Counted from the first letter of the stretch, positions 1 to 9,300 are shown. The stretch: 64,000 nt of DNA from Micromonospora chokoriensis (GCF_000718555.1 NZ_JOAN01000016.1:62001-126000); one strand, 5' to 3'. The notes: generated by a model not told the origin, from the sequence alone. A program made the numbers and translations.

Positions 1-1
1 G

Positions 2-589
2 GGCATGTCGGCCCTGTCCATCCTCGGCATCGTCAACATCCGTCAGGGTGACGGCACCTACGTCACCAATCTCGACGCGCCGCAGCTGCTGGCCCCGATG
101 GGCTTCGTGGTGGACTTCCAGGGTCAGGGCGACCCCCGGCACATCCACACCGTTCGGCGGCTGCTGGAGTGCGAGGCCGCCTGCCTGGCGGCGACCAGGA
201 TCACCGACGAGGCCCTCGCCCAGGCGGAGGACCTGCTCGACGAGGCGGCCCGGATGGTCGGCCAGTCACCGCAGGACCACGAGCGGATCCTCGAAATCGA
301 CATCGCCTTCCACCGGATCATCGCCGTGCACGCCGGGAATCCGGTGCTCGTCGGCCTGATCGAGGCCTTCGCCGGGCGCACCGTACGCGGGCGGCTCTGG
401 CGCAGCCTGCACGAGGAGGGCGCGGACCGGCGTACCCACGACGAGCACGTGGCGATCCTCAAGGCCCTCCTGGCACGCGACCCCGAGCGGGCCCGCACCC
501 GGATGGCCAACCACCTGATCGGGGTGGAGGAGTCGTTGCAGGGGCTACCCGACGACACCGACCCGAACGGCGAGCCCGCACGGCTCTGA
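2..589 (+). CDS. GntR/FadR-type transcriptional regulator, 5'-truncated
   Basis: This is the C-terminal part of a GntR-family repressor cut by the window edge. The frame is open from base 2, and the first visible residues (SALSILGIVNIRQGDGTYV) match the wing of the GntR winged helix, so the recognition helix lies outside the window. The rest is an all-helical FCD ligand domain, with Arg, Asp and His residues of the metal/ligand pocket around AFHRIIAVHAGNP and DEHVAIL. FadR-subfamily regulators usually sense organic acids or sugar derivatives. The gene runs tail-to-tail into the CUT2 sugar transporter with only 8 bases between stops. A regulatory link to that transporter is plausible but not shown. 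No start codon can be assigned. Confidence 0.85.
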   Translation, partial: GMSALSILGIVNIRQGDGTYVTNLDAPQLLAPMGFVVDFQGQGDPRHIHTVRRLLECEAACLAATRITDEALAQAEDLLDEAARMVGQSPQDHERILEIDIAFHRIIAVHAGNPVLVGLIEAFAGRTVRGRLWRSLHEEGADRRTHDEHVAILKALLARDPERARTRMANHLIGVEESLQGLPDDTDPNGEPARL

Positions 590-597
590 GCACCCAC

Positions 598-1416
598 TCA
601 CCGCTCGTCGCGCTCGGCGCTGATGCTCCCGGTCATCGCCGCGACCAGGTCGTCGGTGGTGACCTCGTCCGCGCGCAGCCGGGCCGCCCGCCGGCCGAGG
701 CGCAGCACCTCGACCCGGTCGGCGATCTCGAGCACCTGCGGCATGTTGTGGCTCACCAGCACCACCGACATGCCGGCGTCGCGGGCCCGCCGGACGACGT
801 CGAGCACCCGCCCGGTCTGGACCACGCCCAGCGCCGCGGTGGGCTCGTCGAGGATGACCACGTTCGTCGCCCAGATGATGGCGCGGGCCACCGCCACGCA
901 CTGCCGCTGCCCACCGGAGAGCATCGCGATCGGGGTGGTGACCCGAGGAATCCGTACGCCCAGCTCGTCGAGGGCCGCGGCGGCGCCCTGTCGCATGGCC
1001 CGCTTGTCGAGCAACCCGAGTCGACCGAGCGGACCGGAGCGCAGGATCTCCCGGCCGAGGTACAGGTTGGCGGCCACGCTGAGGTCGTCGGCGACGGCGA
1101 GATCCTGGTAGACGGTCTCCACCCCGGCGCGTCGGGCGTCGACCGGGGTGGAGAACCGGACGGGACTACCACCCACCCGGATCTCGCCCTCGTCCGGCGA
1201 GTGCACACCGGACAGCGTCTTGATCAGGGTGCTCTTGCCAGCGCCGTTGTCACCGATCAGCGCGACGACCTCGCCCCGGTGGACTGTGAAGTCGGCACCG
1301 CGCAGCGCCTCGACGTGCCCGAATCGTTTGACGATGCCGCGTGCTTCGAGGACCGGCGGTTCGTCGGTGCTCGGCTGCTGATCGCCCTCGGCGGTGACCG
1401 TTGGGGAGGTGCCCAT
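598..1416 (-). CDS. Sugar ABC transporter ATP-binding protein (CUT2 family, single NBD)
   Basis: This 272-residue ATPase would energise uptake of a sugar of the ribose/fructose/xylose class. Walker A is GDNGAGKST (near residue 55), the signature is LSGGQRQ (near 167) and Walker B is VVILDEPTAALG. It has one nucleotide-binding domain, as in FrcA-type systems, rather than the duplicated domain of RbsA. The ATG overlaps the TGA of the binding-protein gene by one base (ATGA on the minus strand), so translation is probably coupled. An upstream in-frame extension lies over the binding-protein gene and is not used here. It is the last gene of a permease, binding protein, ATPase operon. Substrate is not determinable from sequence alone. 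Confidence 0.9.
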   Translation of the reverse strand: MGTSPTVTAEGDQQPSTDEPPVLEARGIVKRFGHVEALRGADFTVHRGEVVALIGDNGAGKSTLIKTLSGVHSPDEGEIRVGGSPVRFSTPVDARRAGVETVYQDLAVADDLSVAANLYLGREILRSGPLGRLGLLDKRAMRQGAAAALDELGVRIPRVTTPIAMLSGGQRQCVAVARAIIWATNVVILDEPTAALGVVQTGRVLDVVRRARDAGMSVVLVSHNMPQVLEIADRVEVLRLGRRAARLRADEVTTDDLVAAMTGSISAERDER

Positions 1417-2468
1417 CACTGCACCGGCGGGTTGGCGCAGCTGGGTTCGAGCACCGCCTTGATCTCCGTGGAGTCGATGTTCTCCTTGGTGACGAACGTG
1501 ACGCCGGTGTCCGCCGACGCCAGCGGCGCCTTGTCCCGGAGGTGCTTGACCATCTTGTCGACGCCGAAGTAGCCCATCTTGAACGGGTTCTGCACGACCA
1601 GCGCCGAGATCTGGCCGCTGCGTACGCCGGCGATCTCGTCCGGGGCCGCGTCCCAGCCGATGATGACCACCTTGCCGGACTTGCCCGCCGCCTGGATGGC
1701 CTGGGCGGCACCGAGCACGCTCGGCTCGTTGGCCGCGAAGACGCCGGCGAGGTTGGGGTTGGCGGTGAGGATGTTCTCGGTGACGCGTCGTGCCTCGTTG
1801 ACGTCGCTGCGGCTGGGCTGCTGACCGACCAGCTTCAGGTTGGGGTACTGGGCGAGGCCGGACTTGAAGCCGTCGACCCGCTCGGTGTTGGTCTGCGAGC
1901 CGGGCTGGAACTCGACGAGCGCCACCTCGTGGTTGCCCGGGCCGAGTGTGGTGGCGAGCCGCTTCGCCGCCTCCACGGCCGACGCACGGTTGTCGGTCGC
2001 GAAGAGTGGCACGTTCGATGGCTGCGGGCTGGTGCCAGAGTCGATCATCGCGACGGGGATGTTGGCGCCGAGCGCCTTGTCGGTGGCGGGTGCCAGGGCG
2101 CTGGAGTCGGTCGCCGCGTAGACGATGCCGTCGACCTTCTTGGTGACGAAGTTCTGGATCAGGTTGACCTGGCCCTCGACGTCGGTCTCGGTGGTCACCC
2201 CGTCCCACTGGACGGTGACGTTACCGGCGCGCTGCGCGGCGCACTCCGCGCCCGCCTTGACCGTGTTCCAGTAGTCGGCCCCGACCGCCTTCGGCACGAC
2301 GGCGAGCTTCAACGGCCCGCTTGCGTCCTTGGTGGCACCGTCGCCGCCGTCGCGGACCTCGACCCCGCCGCAGGCGCTGAGCAGAGCGGTCGCCGCGGCC
2401 ACGGCCAGGATCGCCTGTGCGCGCAGGAGTGGGCCTCGTGCCCGCCGGCTGGTGGTGGTGTGTGCCAT
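1416..2468 (-). CDS. Sugar ABC transporter substrate-binding lipoprotein (periplasmic binding protein type 1)
   Basis: A 350-residue secreted lipoprotein that would deliver a sugar to the CUT2 permease. The N-terminus has a basic stretch, a hydrophobic core and a lipobox (LLSAC, Cys about residue 33), followed by a ribose-binding-protein-like fold (DYWNTVKAGAECAAQ, NFVTKKVDGIVYAATDSSAL, GVFAANEPSVLGA). The start at 2468 was chosen because GGAAGGA lies about 8 bases upstream and the signal peptide begins properly there; a 13-residue extension upstream adds nothing recognisable. It sits 40 bases after the permease and overlaps the ATPase start. The ligand class is inferred from family only. Confidence 0.9.
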   Translation of the reverse strand: MAHTTTSRRARGPLLRAQAILAVAAATALLSACGGVEVRDGGDGATKDASGPLKLAVVPKAVGADYWNTVKAGAECAAQRAGNVTVQWDGVTTETDVEGQVNLIQNFVTKKVDGIVYAATDSSALAPATDKALGANIPVAMIDSGTSPQPSNVPLFATDNRASAVEAAKRLATTLGPGNHEVALVEFQPGSQTNTERVDGFKSGLAQYPNLKLVGQQPSRSDVNEARRVTENILTANPNLAGVFAANEPSVLGAAQAIQAAGKSGKVVIIGWDAAPDEIAGVRSGQISALVVQNPFKMGYFGVDKMVKHLRDKAPLASADTGVTFVTKENIDSTEIKAVLEPSCANPPVQ

Positions 2469-2508
2469 GGTGTGTGTCCTTCCTCGTTCGGACTCTCGGA
2501 ATGGCATG

Positions 2509-3516
2509 TCAACCCCGTGACTCCAGCCGCCGGCGGCGGTACTGGTCGAAGTAGACGGCGGCCCAGATGATCAGGCCGACGATCACCTGCTGGTAGTGGA
2601 TGCTGATGTCGAGCAGGACGGCGCCGTTGCGCACCAGGGCGATGAGGAACGCGCCGATGATGGTCCCGACGATTCGCCCCTGCCCCCCGAACAGGCTGGC
2701 GCCACCGATGACCGCCGCCGCGATGACGTCGAGCTCCAGCGAGATCCCGTAGTTCGGCTGGCCGGAGTTGACCCGGGAGGCGGCGATCATGCCGCCCAGC
2801 CCGACCAGCACGCCGGCCAGCACGTAGACGCCGGTCAGGTGACGCCCCACCCGGATGCCGGAGCGGCGGGCCGCCTCCAGGTTGGAGCCCATCGCGTAGG
2901 TGTATTGACCGAAACGGGTCTGGGAGAGCAGGAAGGCGACCCCGACGGCGACCAGGACGGTGATCACCACGGCGAACGGGATGCCGAGGATCTCCCCGTT
3001 GCCGAGCAGTTGGAAGGATCGGGGCAGACCGTAGACGCCGACCGCGCCGGTGATGATGAAGACGAGGCCACGGCCCACGGACATCGTGCCCAAGGTCGCG
3101 ATGAACGGCGGGATCCGGGCCACGGTCACCAGCAGCCCGTTCAACAGCCCGGCCAACGCGCCGACGCCGATCGCGACCGCCGTCGCCGCCCAGAGCGAGA
3201 AGCCGAGGTCGCGCACGACCATGGCTCCCACGACGCCGGAGAGCGCGGCGACCGACCCGACCGACAGGTCGATGCCCTTGGTGATGATGACCATCGTCTG
3301 CGCCGTGGCGATGATGGCGATCACCGCGGTCTGCGCCCCGATGTTGAACAGGTTGTCAGCGGTCAGGAAGTAGGGACTGGCGATGGTCAACGCGATGAAC
3401 AGCACGACGAGCGCGGTCGCGGCGGTCAGCTCGGAGACGGCGTGGGACAGCCGTTCCCGGAACCAGTCGCTGAGTTCGCCGCGCTGCGTGCCGGCGGTTG
3501 CCTCGACGGTACTCAT
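2509..3516 (-). CDS. Sugar ABC transporter permease (RbsC/FrcC-like)
   Basis: A 335-residue polytopic membrane protein of the BPD_transp_2 family, with about eight to ten hydrophobic segments. The characteristic GIDLSVGSVAALSG segment follows the second helix, and GLNGLL-type and GGASLFGGQGRI motifs occur later, as in RbsC-like permeases. The start at 3516 (MSTVEATAG) has GGAGG and AGGT upstream; the longer frame back to 3582 lacks family resemblance. It is the first gene of the minus-strand operon permease, binding protein, ATPase. Promoter and operator should lie between 3517 and about 3780; a TTATCGATAA palindrome there is listed separately. Confidence 0.9.
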   Translation of the reverse strand: MSTVEATAGTQRGELSDWFRERLSHAVSELTAATALVVLFIALTIASPYFLTADNLFNIGAQTAVIAIIATAQTMVIITKGIDLSVGSVAALSGVVGAMVVRDLGFSLWAATAVAIGVGALAGLLNGLLVTVARIPPFIATLGTMSVGRGLVFIITGAVGVYGLPRSFQLLGNGEILGIPFAVVITVLVAVGVAFLLSQTRFGQYTYAMGSNLEAARRSGIRVGRHLTGVYVLAGVLVGLGGMIAASRVNSGQPNYGISLELDVIAAAVIGGASLFGGQGRIVGTIIGAFLIALVRNGAVLLDISIHYQQVIVGLIIWAAVYFDQYRRRRLESRG

Positions 3517-3782
3517 CGTCGGACCTGACCTCCGGAGATAGGTCGGATGTTTCCCTCGATCAGGCGTTACCTTGCCACGCATTCACGCATGTTGCCAAGG
3601 TCTTGCCGCCATGTTTTGTCATCGTTACCTGCGCGGCCGGAGGGAGACGTCTGACCAAACCGACACACACAGCCGCCGATGGCGTTTTATCGATAACATG
3701 CTATGCGAGACGGTGGTCAACCGCCGCCCTTTGGTCGGACGAATCCGCTGGCACCCACGGTCCCGACGCCGCTTACCGCAAG
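3517..3782. other. Intergenic region upstream of the CUT2 operon and the B12 riboswitch
   Basis: This divergent intergenic stretch holds no convincing gene; short frames here have no recognisable domains. It must carry the promoter of the minus-strand sugar operon and the promoter of the plus-strand riboswitch transcript. A lower-GC patch (about 3670-3710) contains the palindrome TTATCGATAA. I could not place -35 and -10 boxes with confidence. Confidence 0.5.
3687..3696. promoter_or_regulatory. Putative repressor operator, TTATCGATAA palindrome
   Basis: A perfect 10-base palindrome with central CG in an AT-richer island about 170 bases upstream of the sugar permease start. LacI-family operators typically are palindromes with a central CG, and CUT2 operons are commonly controlled by such repressors or by GntR proteins. 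Assignment to the sugar operon rather than to the riboswitch transcript is inference. Confidence 0.35.
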
Positions 3783-3945
3783 GTGCGGGGGTTGGGTTGA
3801 CCGCCTGCGGCGGCACCGATACCGTCGACCCACTATCTGCGGCGACGCGAGGGAAGCCGGTGTGAATCCGGCGCGGTCGCGCCACTGTGAGCGGTCCCCG
3901 ACCATGGGGCCCGCGAGCCAGGACACTCGGTCGTCCGCAGCCTTA
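3783..3945 (+). promoter_or_regulatory. Cobalamin (adenosylcobalamin) riboswitch
   Basis: The conserved core is visible: GGGAAGCCGGTGTGAATCC (from 3851), then GGCGCGGTCGCGCCACTGTG, and the B12 box with GCGAGCCAGGACACTCGGT (from 3913). These match the order and spacing of the cobalamin riboswitch family. It precedes cbtB by about 40 bases. In this family B12 binding represses the downstream genes, which fits cobalt transport genes. The 5' boundary is approximate because the outer P1/P2 helices were not folded. Confidence 0.9.
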
Positions 3946-3948
3946 CGA

Positions 3949-3967
3949 CGGGGACGCGTCATCCCCG
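3949..3967 (+). promoter_or_regulatory. Hairpin between B12 aptamer and cbtB Shine-Dalgarno
   Basis: CGGGGA pairs with TCCCCG around a 7-base loop, ending directly at the GAGGAGG ribosome-binding site (from 3967) of cbtB. Its position suggests part of the riboswitch expression platform acting on translation initiation. There is no U-tract, so a Rho-independent terminator is less likely. Confidence 0.45.
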
Positions 3968-3984
3968 AGGAGGTTCGGGTAATC

Positions 3985-4188
3985 ATGTCCAGCTCCGCTT
4001 CCAGCCAGCCGATGGTGCACCCCGCTGGCACCGCTCGTCTCTTGTGGACGGTCTTGGTGACCGTCGTCCTACTCAGCCTGCTGGCCTACCTCGTCGCCTT
4101 CGACCAGGGGGCGGTGTCGCGCAGTGGGATGTACCTGCACGAGCTGATGCACGACGGCCGGCACCTGCTGGGTGTCCCGTGCCACTGA
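3985..4188 (+). CDS. cbtB: CbtB, small cobalt transporter subunit
   Basis: A 67-residue membrane protein with one hydrophobic helix (LLWTVLVTVVLLSLLAYLVA) followed by a short tail rich in His and ending HELMHDGRHLLGVPCH. A single helix with C-terminal metal-binding His residues is the hallmark of CbtB. CbtA/CbtB were described as B12-riboswitch-linked cobalt uptake proteins. The start at 3985 follows GAGGAGG; longer upstream frames run through the riboswitch and are not used. cbtA begins inside the last codons of this gene. Confidence 0.9.
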   Translation: MSSSASSQPMVHPAGTARLLWTVLVTVVLLSLLAYLVAFDQGAVSRSGMYLHELMHDGRHLLGVPCH

Positions 4189-4943
4189 CCACCGCCACTC
4201 CCCCGTTCCTCGCCGTCCTCGTCCGCGGGCTGCTCGCCGGCCTGATCGCTGGACTGCTCGCCGGCGCGTTCGCGTACGTCGCGGGCGAACCACAGGTCGA
4301 GGCTGCCATCGCCATCGAGGAGGCGGCCGCGCACGCCGAGCCCGCCGTCGGCGCGCACGACCACGAGGACGCCCTGGTCGGCCGAAATGGCCAACGCGGC
4401 GGCCTCTTCCTGGCCACCGGCCTGTTCGGCGCCGCGATGGGCGGCCTGCTGGCCACCGCGTACGTGCTGCTGTCCCGTCGGCGGCGCGGCGACGACGGGC
4501 GGTCGGGCCTGCTGCTGGCCGGCGCGGCGCTGCTCGGCGCGGTGATCGTGCCGTTCCTCAAGTACCCGGCGAACCCGCCGGCGGTCGGCGATCCGGCCAC
4601 CATCAACCAACGGACCGTGACCTACCTGCTGATGGTGGTGCTCGGCCTGGTGGCCGTGTGGGCCGGCTCGCTGGGCTACCGGTCGGTCGGCGCCCAGGCG
4701 CCGCCGTGGCTGCGCGCCGCTGCTGCCGTAGGTGGCTTCTTGCTGGTCACGGCGGTGTCGTACGTGGTGATGCCGTCCTTCGAGGAGGTTCCGGCCAACT
4801 TCCCCGCGACCCTGCTGTGGAATTTCCGGCTGGCCTCACTCGGCACCCAGGTCGTGCTCTGGACCGGCATCGGCCTGCTCTTCGCGGCCCTGATGCACCA
4901 CGAGCGGCACCGTCGGGCCGCCACCGCGCTGCCGAGCACGTGA
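4179..4943 (+). CDS. cbtA: CbtA, cobalt transporter membrane protein
   Basis: A 254-residue CbtA-family membrane protein with about five to six hydrophobic helices. After the first helix there is an acidic/His-rich segment (AEPAVGAHDHEDALVG), and helix-adjacent motifs such as FLKYPANPPAVGDPATI and TLLWNFRLASLGTQ are typical of the family. The GTG at 4179 is the only sensible start; it overlaps cbtB by 10 bases, implying coupled translation. With cbtB it should import cobalt for cobalamin synthesis and be switched off by B12 through the upstream riboswitch. The next gene overlaps the stop by 4 bases. Confidence 0.9.
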   Translation: MPLTTATPPFLAVLVRGLLAGLIAGLLAGAFAYVAGEPQVEAAIAIEEAAAHAEPAVGAHDHEDALVGRNGQRGGLFLATGLFGAAMGGLLATAYVLLSRRRRGDDGRSGLLLAGAALLGAVIVPFLKYPANPPAVGDPATINQRTVTYLLMVVLGLVAVWAGSLGYRSVGAQAPPWLRAAAAVGGFLLVTAVSYVVMPSFEEVPANFPATLLWNFRLASLGTQVVLWTGIGLLFAALMHHERHRRAATALPST

Positions 4944-5524
4944 CCGGCACCAGCCTCCGGCTGGTCGCCCACGCGCACACCGCCGCCCTGCGTCGGGCCC
5001 GCTTCGGCGGGACCGACGACGACCTGGACGAGGGTGGCCGACGTGCTGCCCGCGCCGGCTCAGGCCCGCGTGGGCAGCTCGGCGTCAACGACGTCTGCCT
5101 CGCCAGCCCAGCGGCAGCGGCCCGGCAGACCGCCGACGCCTTCGGCCTGCTGCCGACGATCGAAGCGGCGTTGGCCGACTGTGACTACGGCGACTGGTCC
5201 GGACGCTCGCTTGAGGAGATCGCCGTCGCGCGGCCGCAGGCGCTGCACGAGTGGCTGGCCACACCGGACTCCGCGCCGCACGGCGGCGAGTCCGTCGCGG
5301 CGGTGCGGGATCGGGTGGGTCGCTGGCTGGACGAGCAGCGCGAAGTCGGTCACCGCATCGTCGCGGTCACCCACCCACTGGTGATCCGGGTCGCGGTCGT
5401 CCACGCCCTCGACCTGCCGATGGCGACGTACCGGCGGGTGGATGTGGAGCCCTTGGCGATCGTCCGGCTCACCAGCCAGGGTGAGCGCTGGCAACTCCGA
5501 CTGAGCCCGCCGCGAGCAGGTTGA
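4940..5524 (+). CDS. Histidine phosphatase-like protein in the cobalt operon
   Basis: A 194-residue member of the histidine phosphatase superfamily (CobC/phosphoglycerate-mutase-like). It keeps the central CDYGDWSGRSLEEI segment and the second catalytic His in VTHPLVIRVAV. The usual N-terminal RHG motif is AHAH, so the catalytic His appears kept while the preceding Arg is lost. The GTG start overlaps the cbtA stop (GTGA), making it the third gene of the riboswitch-controlled operon. Location suggests a role in cobalamin or nucleotide-loop phosphate chemistry. Loss of Arg could mean altered substrate or reduced phosphatase activity. The specific reaction is unknown. Confidence 0.75.
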   Translation: MTGTSLRLVAHAHTAALRRARFGGTDDDLDEGGRRAARAGSGPRGQLGVNDVCLASPAAAARQTADAFGLLPTIEAALADCDYGDWSGRSLEEIAVARPQALHEWLATPDSAPHGGESVAAVRDRVGRWLDEQREVGHRIVAVTHPLVIRVAVVHALDLPMATYRRVDVEPLAIVRLTSQGERWQLRLSPPRAG

Positions 5525-5552
5525 GGTCACAGCCGCGCCGAGCGCCTGCGGG

Positions 5553-6212
5553 TCAACCAGCGCGGGTGTGGACCAGGGCGGCGGCATGGTTCAGGGCAGC
5601 CTTCTCGACGGCAGAGAGGGCGGGGTCGATCCGGCGCATCCCCAGCGCGCTGCGCAGTTGGGTGGCCCGGGGTGGCTCCGCCCGCCGCTGAAAGGCGTCG
5701 AGCCCTTCCCGGGCGAAGTCGGCGAGCTGTCGGTCCCGGCTGACCGCCACCTCGGCGAGGATCAACGCGGTCATGGCCACATCCAGATCGGCCGGCCCCT
5801 CGGCGGCGTTACGCCAATCGATCACCACCGGCCCGCGCGAGGTCACCATGACGTTCTGGGGGTGCAGGTCGAGGTGCAGAACGCGGTCCGCCGGGTCGGT
5901 GCTGAACCGGGCCGGCAGGGTGTGCAGGCGATCATGCAGGGTCACCAGCAGGTCTGCAGCCACGCCGACGTCGGTGCGTCCAGCGAGCATCGAGGCCAGG
6001 AGGGTCTCGCCGTCGAGCCGTTCCAGCACCAGGTCGGGGCCGCTCGCGGCGTGGACCACCGGGACCGGGTAGCCGCCGGCGGCGACGTACGCCATCAGCG
6101 CCGCCTCCGGCGCGGTGTCCCCGCCCTGGCGGTAGCGGCGCAGCACCCTCGACTCGTCGAGCGCGAAGACATCGGCGTCACGCCCGGACGCGAGCAGTGC
6201 GGGATCGGCCAT
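5553..6212 (-). CDS. Aminoglycoside phosphotransferase (APH)-family kinase-like protein
   Basis: A 219-residue small-molecule kinase of the APH/choline-kinase fold. The catalytic loop reads HLDLHPQNVMV (Asp and Asn of the Brenner motif) and the metal-binding motif is VVIDWRNA in place of DFG. The N-lobe is short but has LRRYRQGG and DLVLERLDGETLL, where the hinge should be. The start at 6212 (MADPALL) is chosen because the protein fold begins there; no strong ribosome-binding site is visible. Such proteins in actinobacteria phosphorylate diverse small molecules, so resistance cannot be inferred. It is convergent with the cobalt operon. Confidence 0.8.
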   Translation of the reverse strand: MADPALLASGRDADVFALDESRVLRRYRQGGDTAPEAALMAYVAAGGYPVPVVHAASGPDLVLERLDGETLLASMLAGRTDVGVAADLLVTLHDRLHTLPARFSTDPADRVLHLDLHPQNVMVTSRGPVVIDWRNAAEGPADLDVAMTALILAEVAVSRDRQLADFAREGLDAFQRRAEPPRATQLRSALGMRRIDPALSAVEKAALNHAAALVHTRAG

Positions 6213-6252
6213 GGCGCCCGACGCTAACAGGCACGGCGGCAGTCGGTAATGC

Positions 6253-6292
6253 CCGTGTGGGGCGGGCCGTGAACACGGCCCGCCCCACACGG
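6253..6292 (-). terminator. Terminator hairpin downstream of GH92 gene
   Basis: A perfect 19-base inverted repeat (6253-6271 with 6274-6292) and an almost absent loop, placed 24 bases beyond the GH92 stop codon. No long U-tract follows, as is common for actinobacterial terminators. Confidence 0.75.
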
Positions 6293-6315
6293 TTGGTACT
6301 ACCTCAGACTCAGTT

Positions 6316-9300
6316 CTAGCCGGTGACGGTGAACGCCCGGGTCACCTTCGTCGCCGAGGTGGCACCGGTCAGCGTGACGCTGGTGGCGCCCGCCTTCGCC
6401 GCACCCGGAACGCTGACCGTCGCGCCGGAGATGACGCCGTCACCGTTCGCGCGCACGGTGCTGACCGCGAGCCCGTTCCCGAAGGTGATCGTGACGGCCT
6501 CGTTCGGAGCGAACCCGGAACCGTCGACCATGATCGACGTGGCGCGCGGCCCCGAGGTGGTCAGCAGCGCGACCCGCGGCTGGTAGGTCCGCGCCTGCGC
6601 CTGCTCGGTCACCTGGACGGTGGCCGTGGCCGGCGTACGCGAGGACGAGCCCGTCGCGGTGACGGCGTACCGACCGGGCTGCGCGTCACCGGAGGTCGGC
6701 ACCGAGGCGTGGACCGTGCCCGTCGCGGAGGCCGCGACCTTCATGGTCCGGCCGGGGTCGGTGCCGACGCTGACGGTCACCTGCTCGCCGGCGGCGAAGC
6801 CGCTGCCGTCGACGGTGATCGCGCCACCGGTGGTGACGGTGCCGGCCGCGGAGAGCGCGATCGCCGGCTGCGATCCGCCCCGAGCCACGGTCACGGTGAA
6901 GGACTGCGTGCTGCTCGACAGCGTGTCCCACGCGGTGACGCGCACCGTGTAGGTGCCCTCGCCTGCGTAGGTGTGCTGACCGGTCATGGCACCGGACGCG
7001 CTGATCGTCACGTCGTTCGGCACCGTGCCGTCACCCCACTGGACGCGGGCGCGGTAGCCCGTCGTGCCGGGAACGCCACCGGTCACCGAACCGAGGTTCG
7101 CCGTGAGGGCCTTGCCGGCGTTGGCCGTCTGGTCCTTCGGAGCGACGGTCGCCAGCGCGGCGGCGGGCGTGCCGTCGTCGGCGACGGCGAACACGTGGAT
7201 CCGGCCCTCGGCACCGGCGGAACCGGTCTGCTTCGGCAGGGTCACCGAGACCAGCGTCTTGCCCGCCGGGATCTGGTACGGCGCGGTCGCGAACAGGAAC
7301 GGCTGGGCGCCGTCACGGCTCGTGCCCGACAGTCGGTACGCCGTCCGGGCGACGATGACGTTGCCGTAGGACGGGGTGCCGGATGCGTTCCCGCCCAGCG
7401 TCCAGTCGCTCATCTGGATCGGGATGCTGGCCGTGCTGCCATCGCTGAAGTTCGCCGTGCCGGTGGTGCTCTGGTTGCCCTGCGTACCGGCGCCGATGAA
7501 CGAGATGCTCTTGGCGTCGTTCGGCAGGTCCAGAGCGACGGTCGCGCCGTTTCCGGTGGCGTTGTCCGGCAGCCCGGCCGGGATGGTCGGCAGCGTGAAC
7601 TGCAGTGCCGTCCCCGGCACCTGCTGCCGCTTGCCCTGGGTCACGCCGCCGGCCGCCAGAGCGGCCCGCGAGTACGCCCACGACTTGGCGTCGCAGTCGC
7701 CCGCGACGACCCCTTCGTCGCCGATGCACACGTTGTCGAACGCGGCGATGAGACCGGAGGTCGGGGCGTACGCCACCTCGACGCCGACGGTCGCGGAGCT
7801 CTGGCTGTCGCCGTCGGTCACCGTGACGTTCGCCTGGTGGTAACCCGGCGTGGCGTAGGTGTGCGACCCACCGATGTTGTAGACGGCCCGCGACCGCAAC
7901 GTCAGGGTGCCCTGGGTGACCGGCGTGCCGTCACCCCAGTCGATCGTGGCCCGGTACTCGCTGTCGTCGCCACCGGTGACCGAGGCCAGCGGCACCGAGA
8001 CCGGCAGCCCAGAGGTCGCCTGCGCGCCGTCCTCGGCGGTGACCGTGATGTCGCCGCCTGCGAGGTCGAGGTCGCCCCCGGCGAGCAACTCGACCTCGGC
8101 GAGCGTGGTCTGCGCCGCGCCGACGGTCTTCGTCACCGCGAGGCGGAACTGCGCGAACCGTCCCGGCTTGTCGATCGAGTACGGACGGGTCTGGTTGCGC
8201 CACGGGAACACCTGACCGGTACGGGAGTCCACGGTGGTCCAGGTGAGGCCATCGTTGGAGCCCTGCAGGCGCCAGTCCGCCGGATCGCCCGCACTGGCCC
8301 CGGACGTGACGGTGTAGTACTTCGGCTTCTGCTTGCCATCACGGAAGGCCCAGGTGATCTGCGGGGTCGCCGAGGTGAAGGTCAGCTGCGTGCTCGACGA
8401 GTCGTCGAAGAGCTTCGACGCGTCCTGACCGCCGGTGGCGGTCGCGGTGCCGAGACGGGGGCCGGTGACGTCCTGCAACGGCTTCGGCGTCTCGTCACCC
8501 TTGGTCAGCGACGGCGGCGCGTCGTTCTTGCCGCTGCCCCACGACGACGGCTTGGAGCCCATCTCGAAGTCGATGGTGCCGCCCTTGGCGAGCGCCGACA
8601 CGTTCAGGGACAGGTCGTGCTGCTTCTTGCCGTTGACCTTCACGTCCTGCACGTAGACGTTCGCCACGCTGTTGTTCGGCGCGTTGACGACGATGTCGCC
8701 GGTGCTGCGGTGCACGGTCATCTTGGTGAACTGCGGAGAGCCGATCGTCCACTCGGACGACCCGGCCTGCAGCGGGTAGATGCCCAGTGAGCTGAGGACG
8801 TACCAGGACGACATCTCGCCGTTGTCCTCGTCGCCCAGGTAGCCCTGGCCGATCTCACTGCCGACGTAGAGGCGACGCAGGATCTCGCGGACCGCCGCCT
8901 GGGTCTTCGCCGGTGCGCCGGCGAAGTTGTACATGTACGGAATGTGGTGCGACGGCTGGTTGCTCATGCCGAGCTGACCCATCCGCACCGCGCGGGCTTC
9001 GACCATCTCGTGGATGACGCCGCCGTAGCCGCCGGGGTGGTCGGCGTTCTCCGGAGTGGAGAAGAACGTGTCGAGCTTGTCCCGCAGCGCCTTCTGGCCG
9101 CCGTACAGGTTGGCCAGGCCCTGACCGTCCTGCTGCGCGGTGAACGCGAAGTTCCACCCGTTGGTCTCGGTGTAGACGCCACCCCAGTCAAGCGGGTCGT
9201 CGGCACGGAAGTTGCCAGCGGCGTCGCGACCCTGCATGAGCTTCGTCTTCGGGTCGAACAGGTTGACGTAGTTGCGGGCGCGCTCCAGGAAGTAGCGCGA

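Noticed and set aside
5553-6212. Aminoglycoside resistance gene
   Set aside because: The APH fold is very general in actinobacteria and the sequence shows no class-specific signature.
6709-8790. A 693-codon plus-strand frame within the GH92 gene
   Set aside because: It is a shadow of the GH92 C-terminal domains; no family resemblance.
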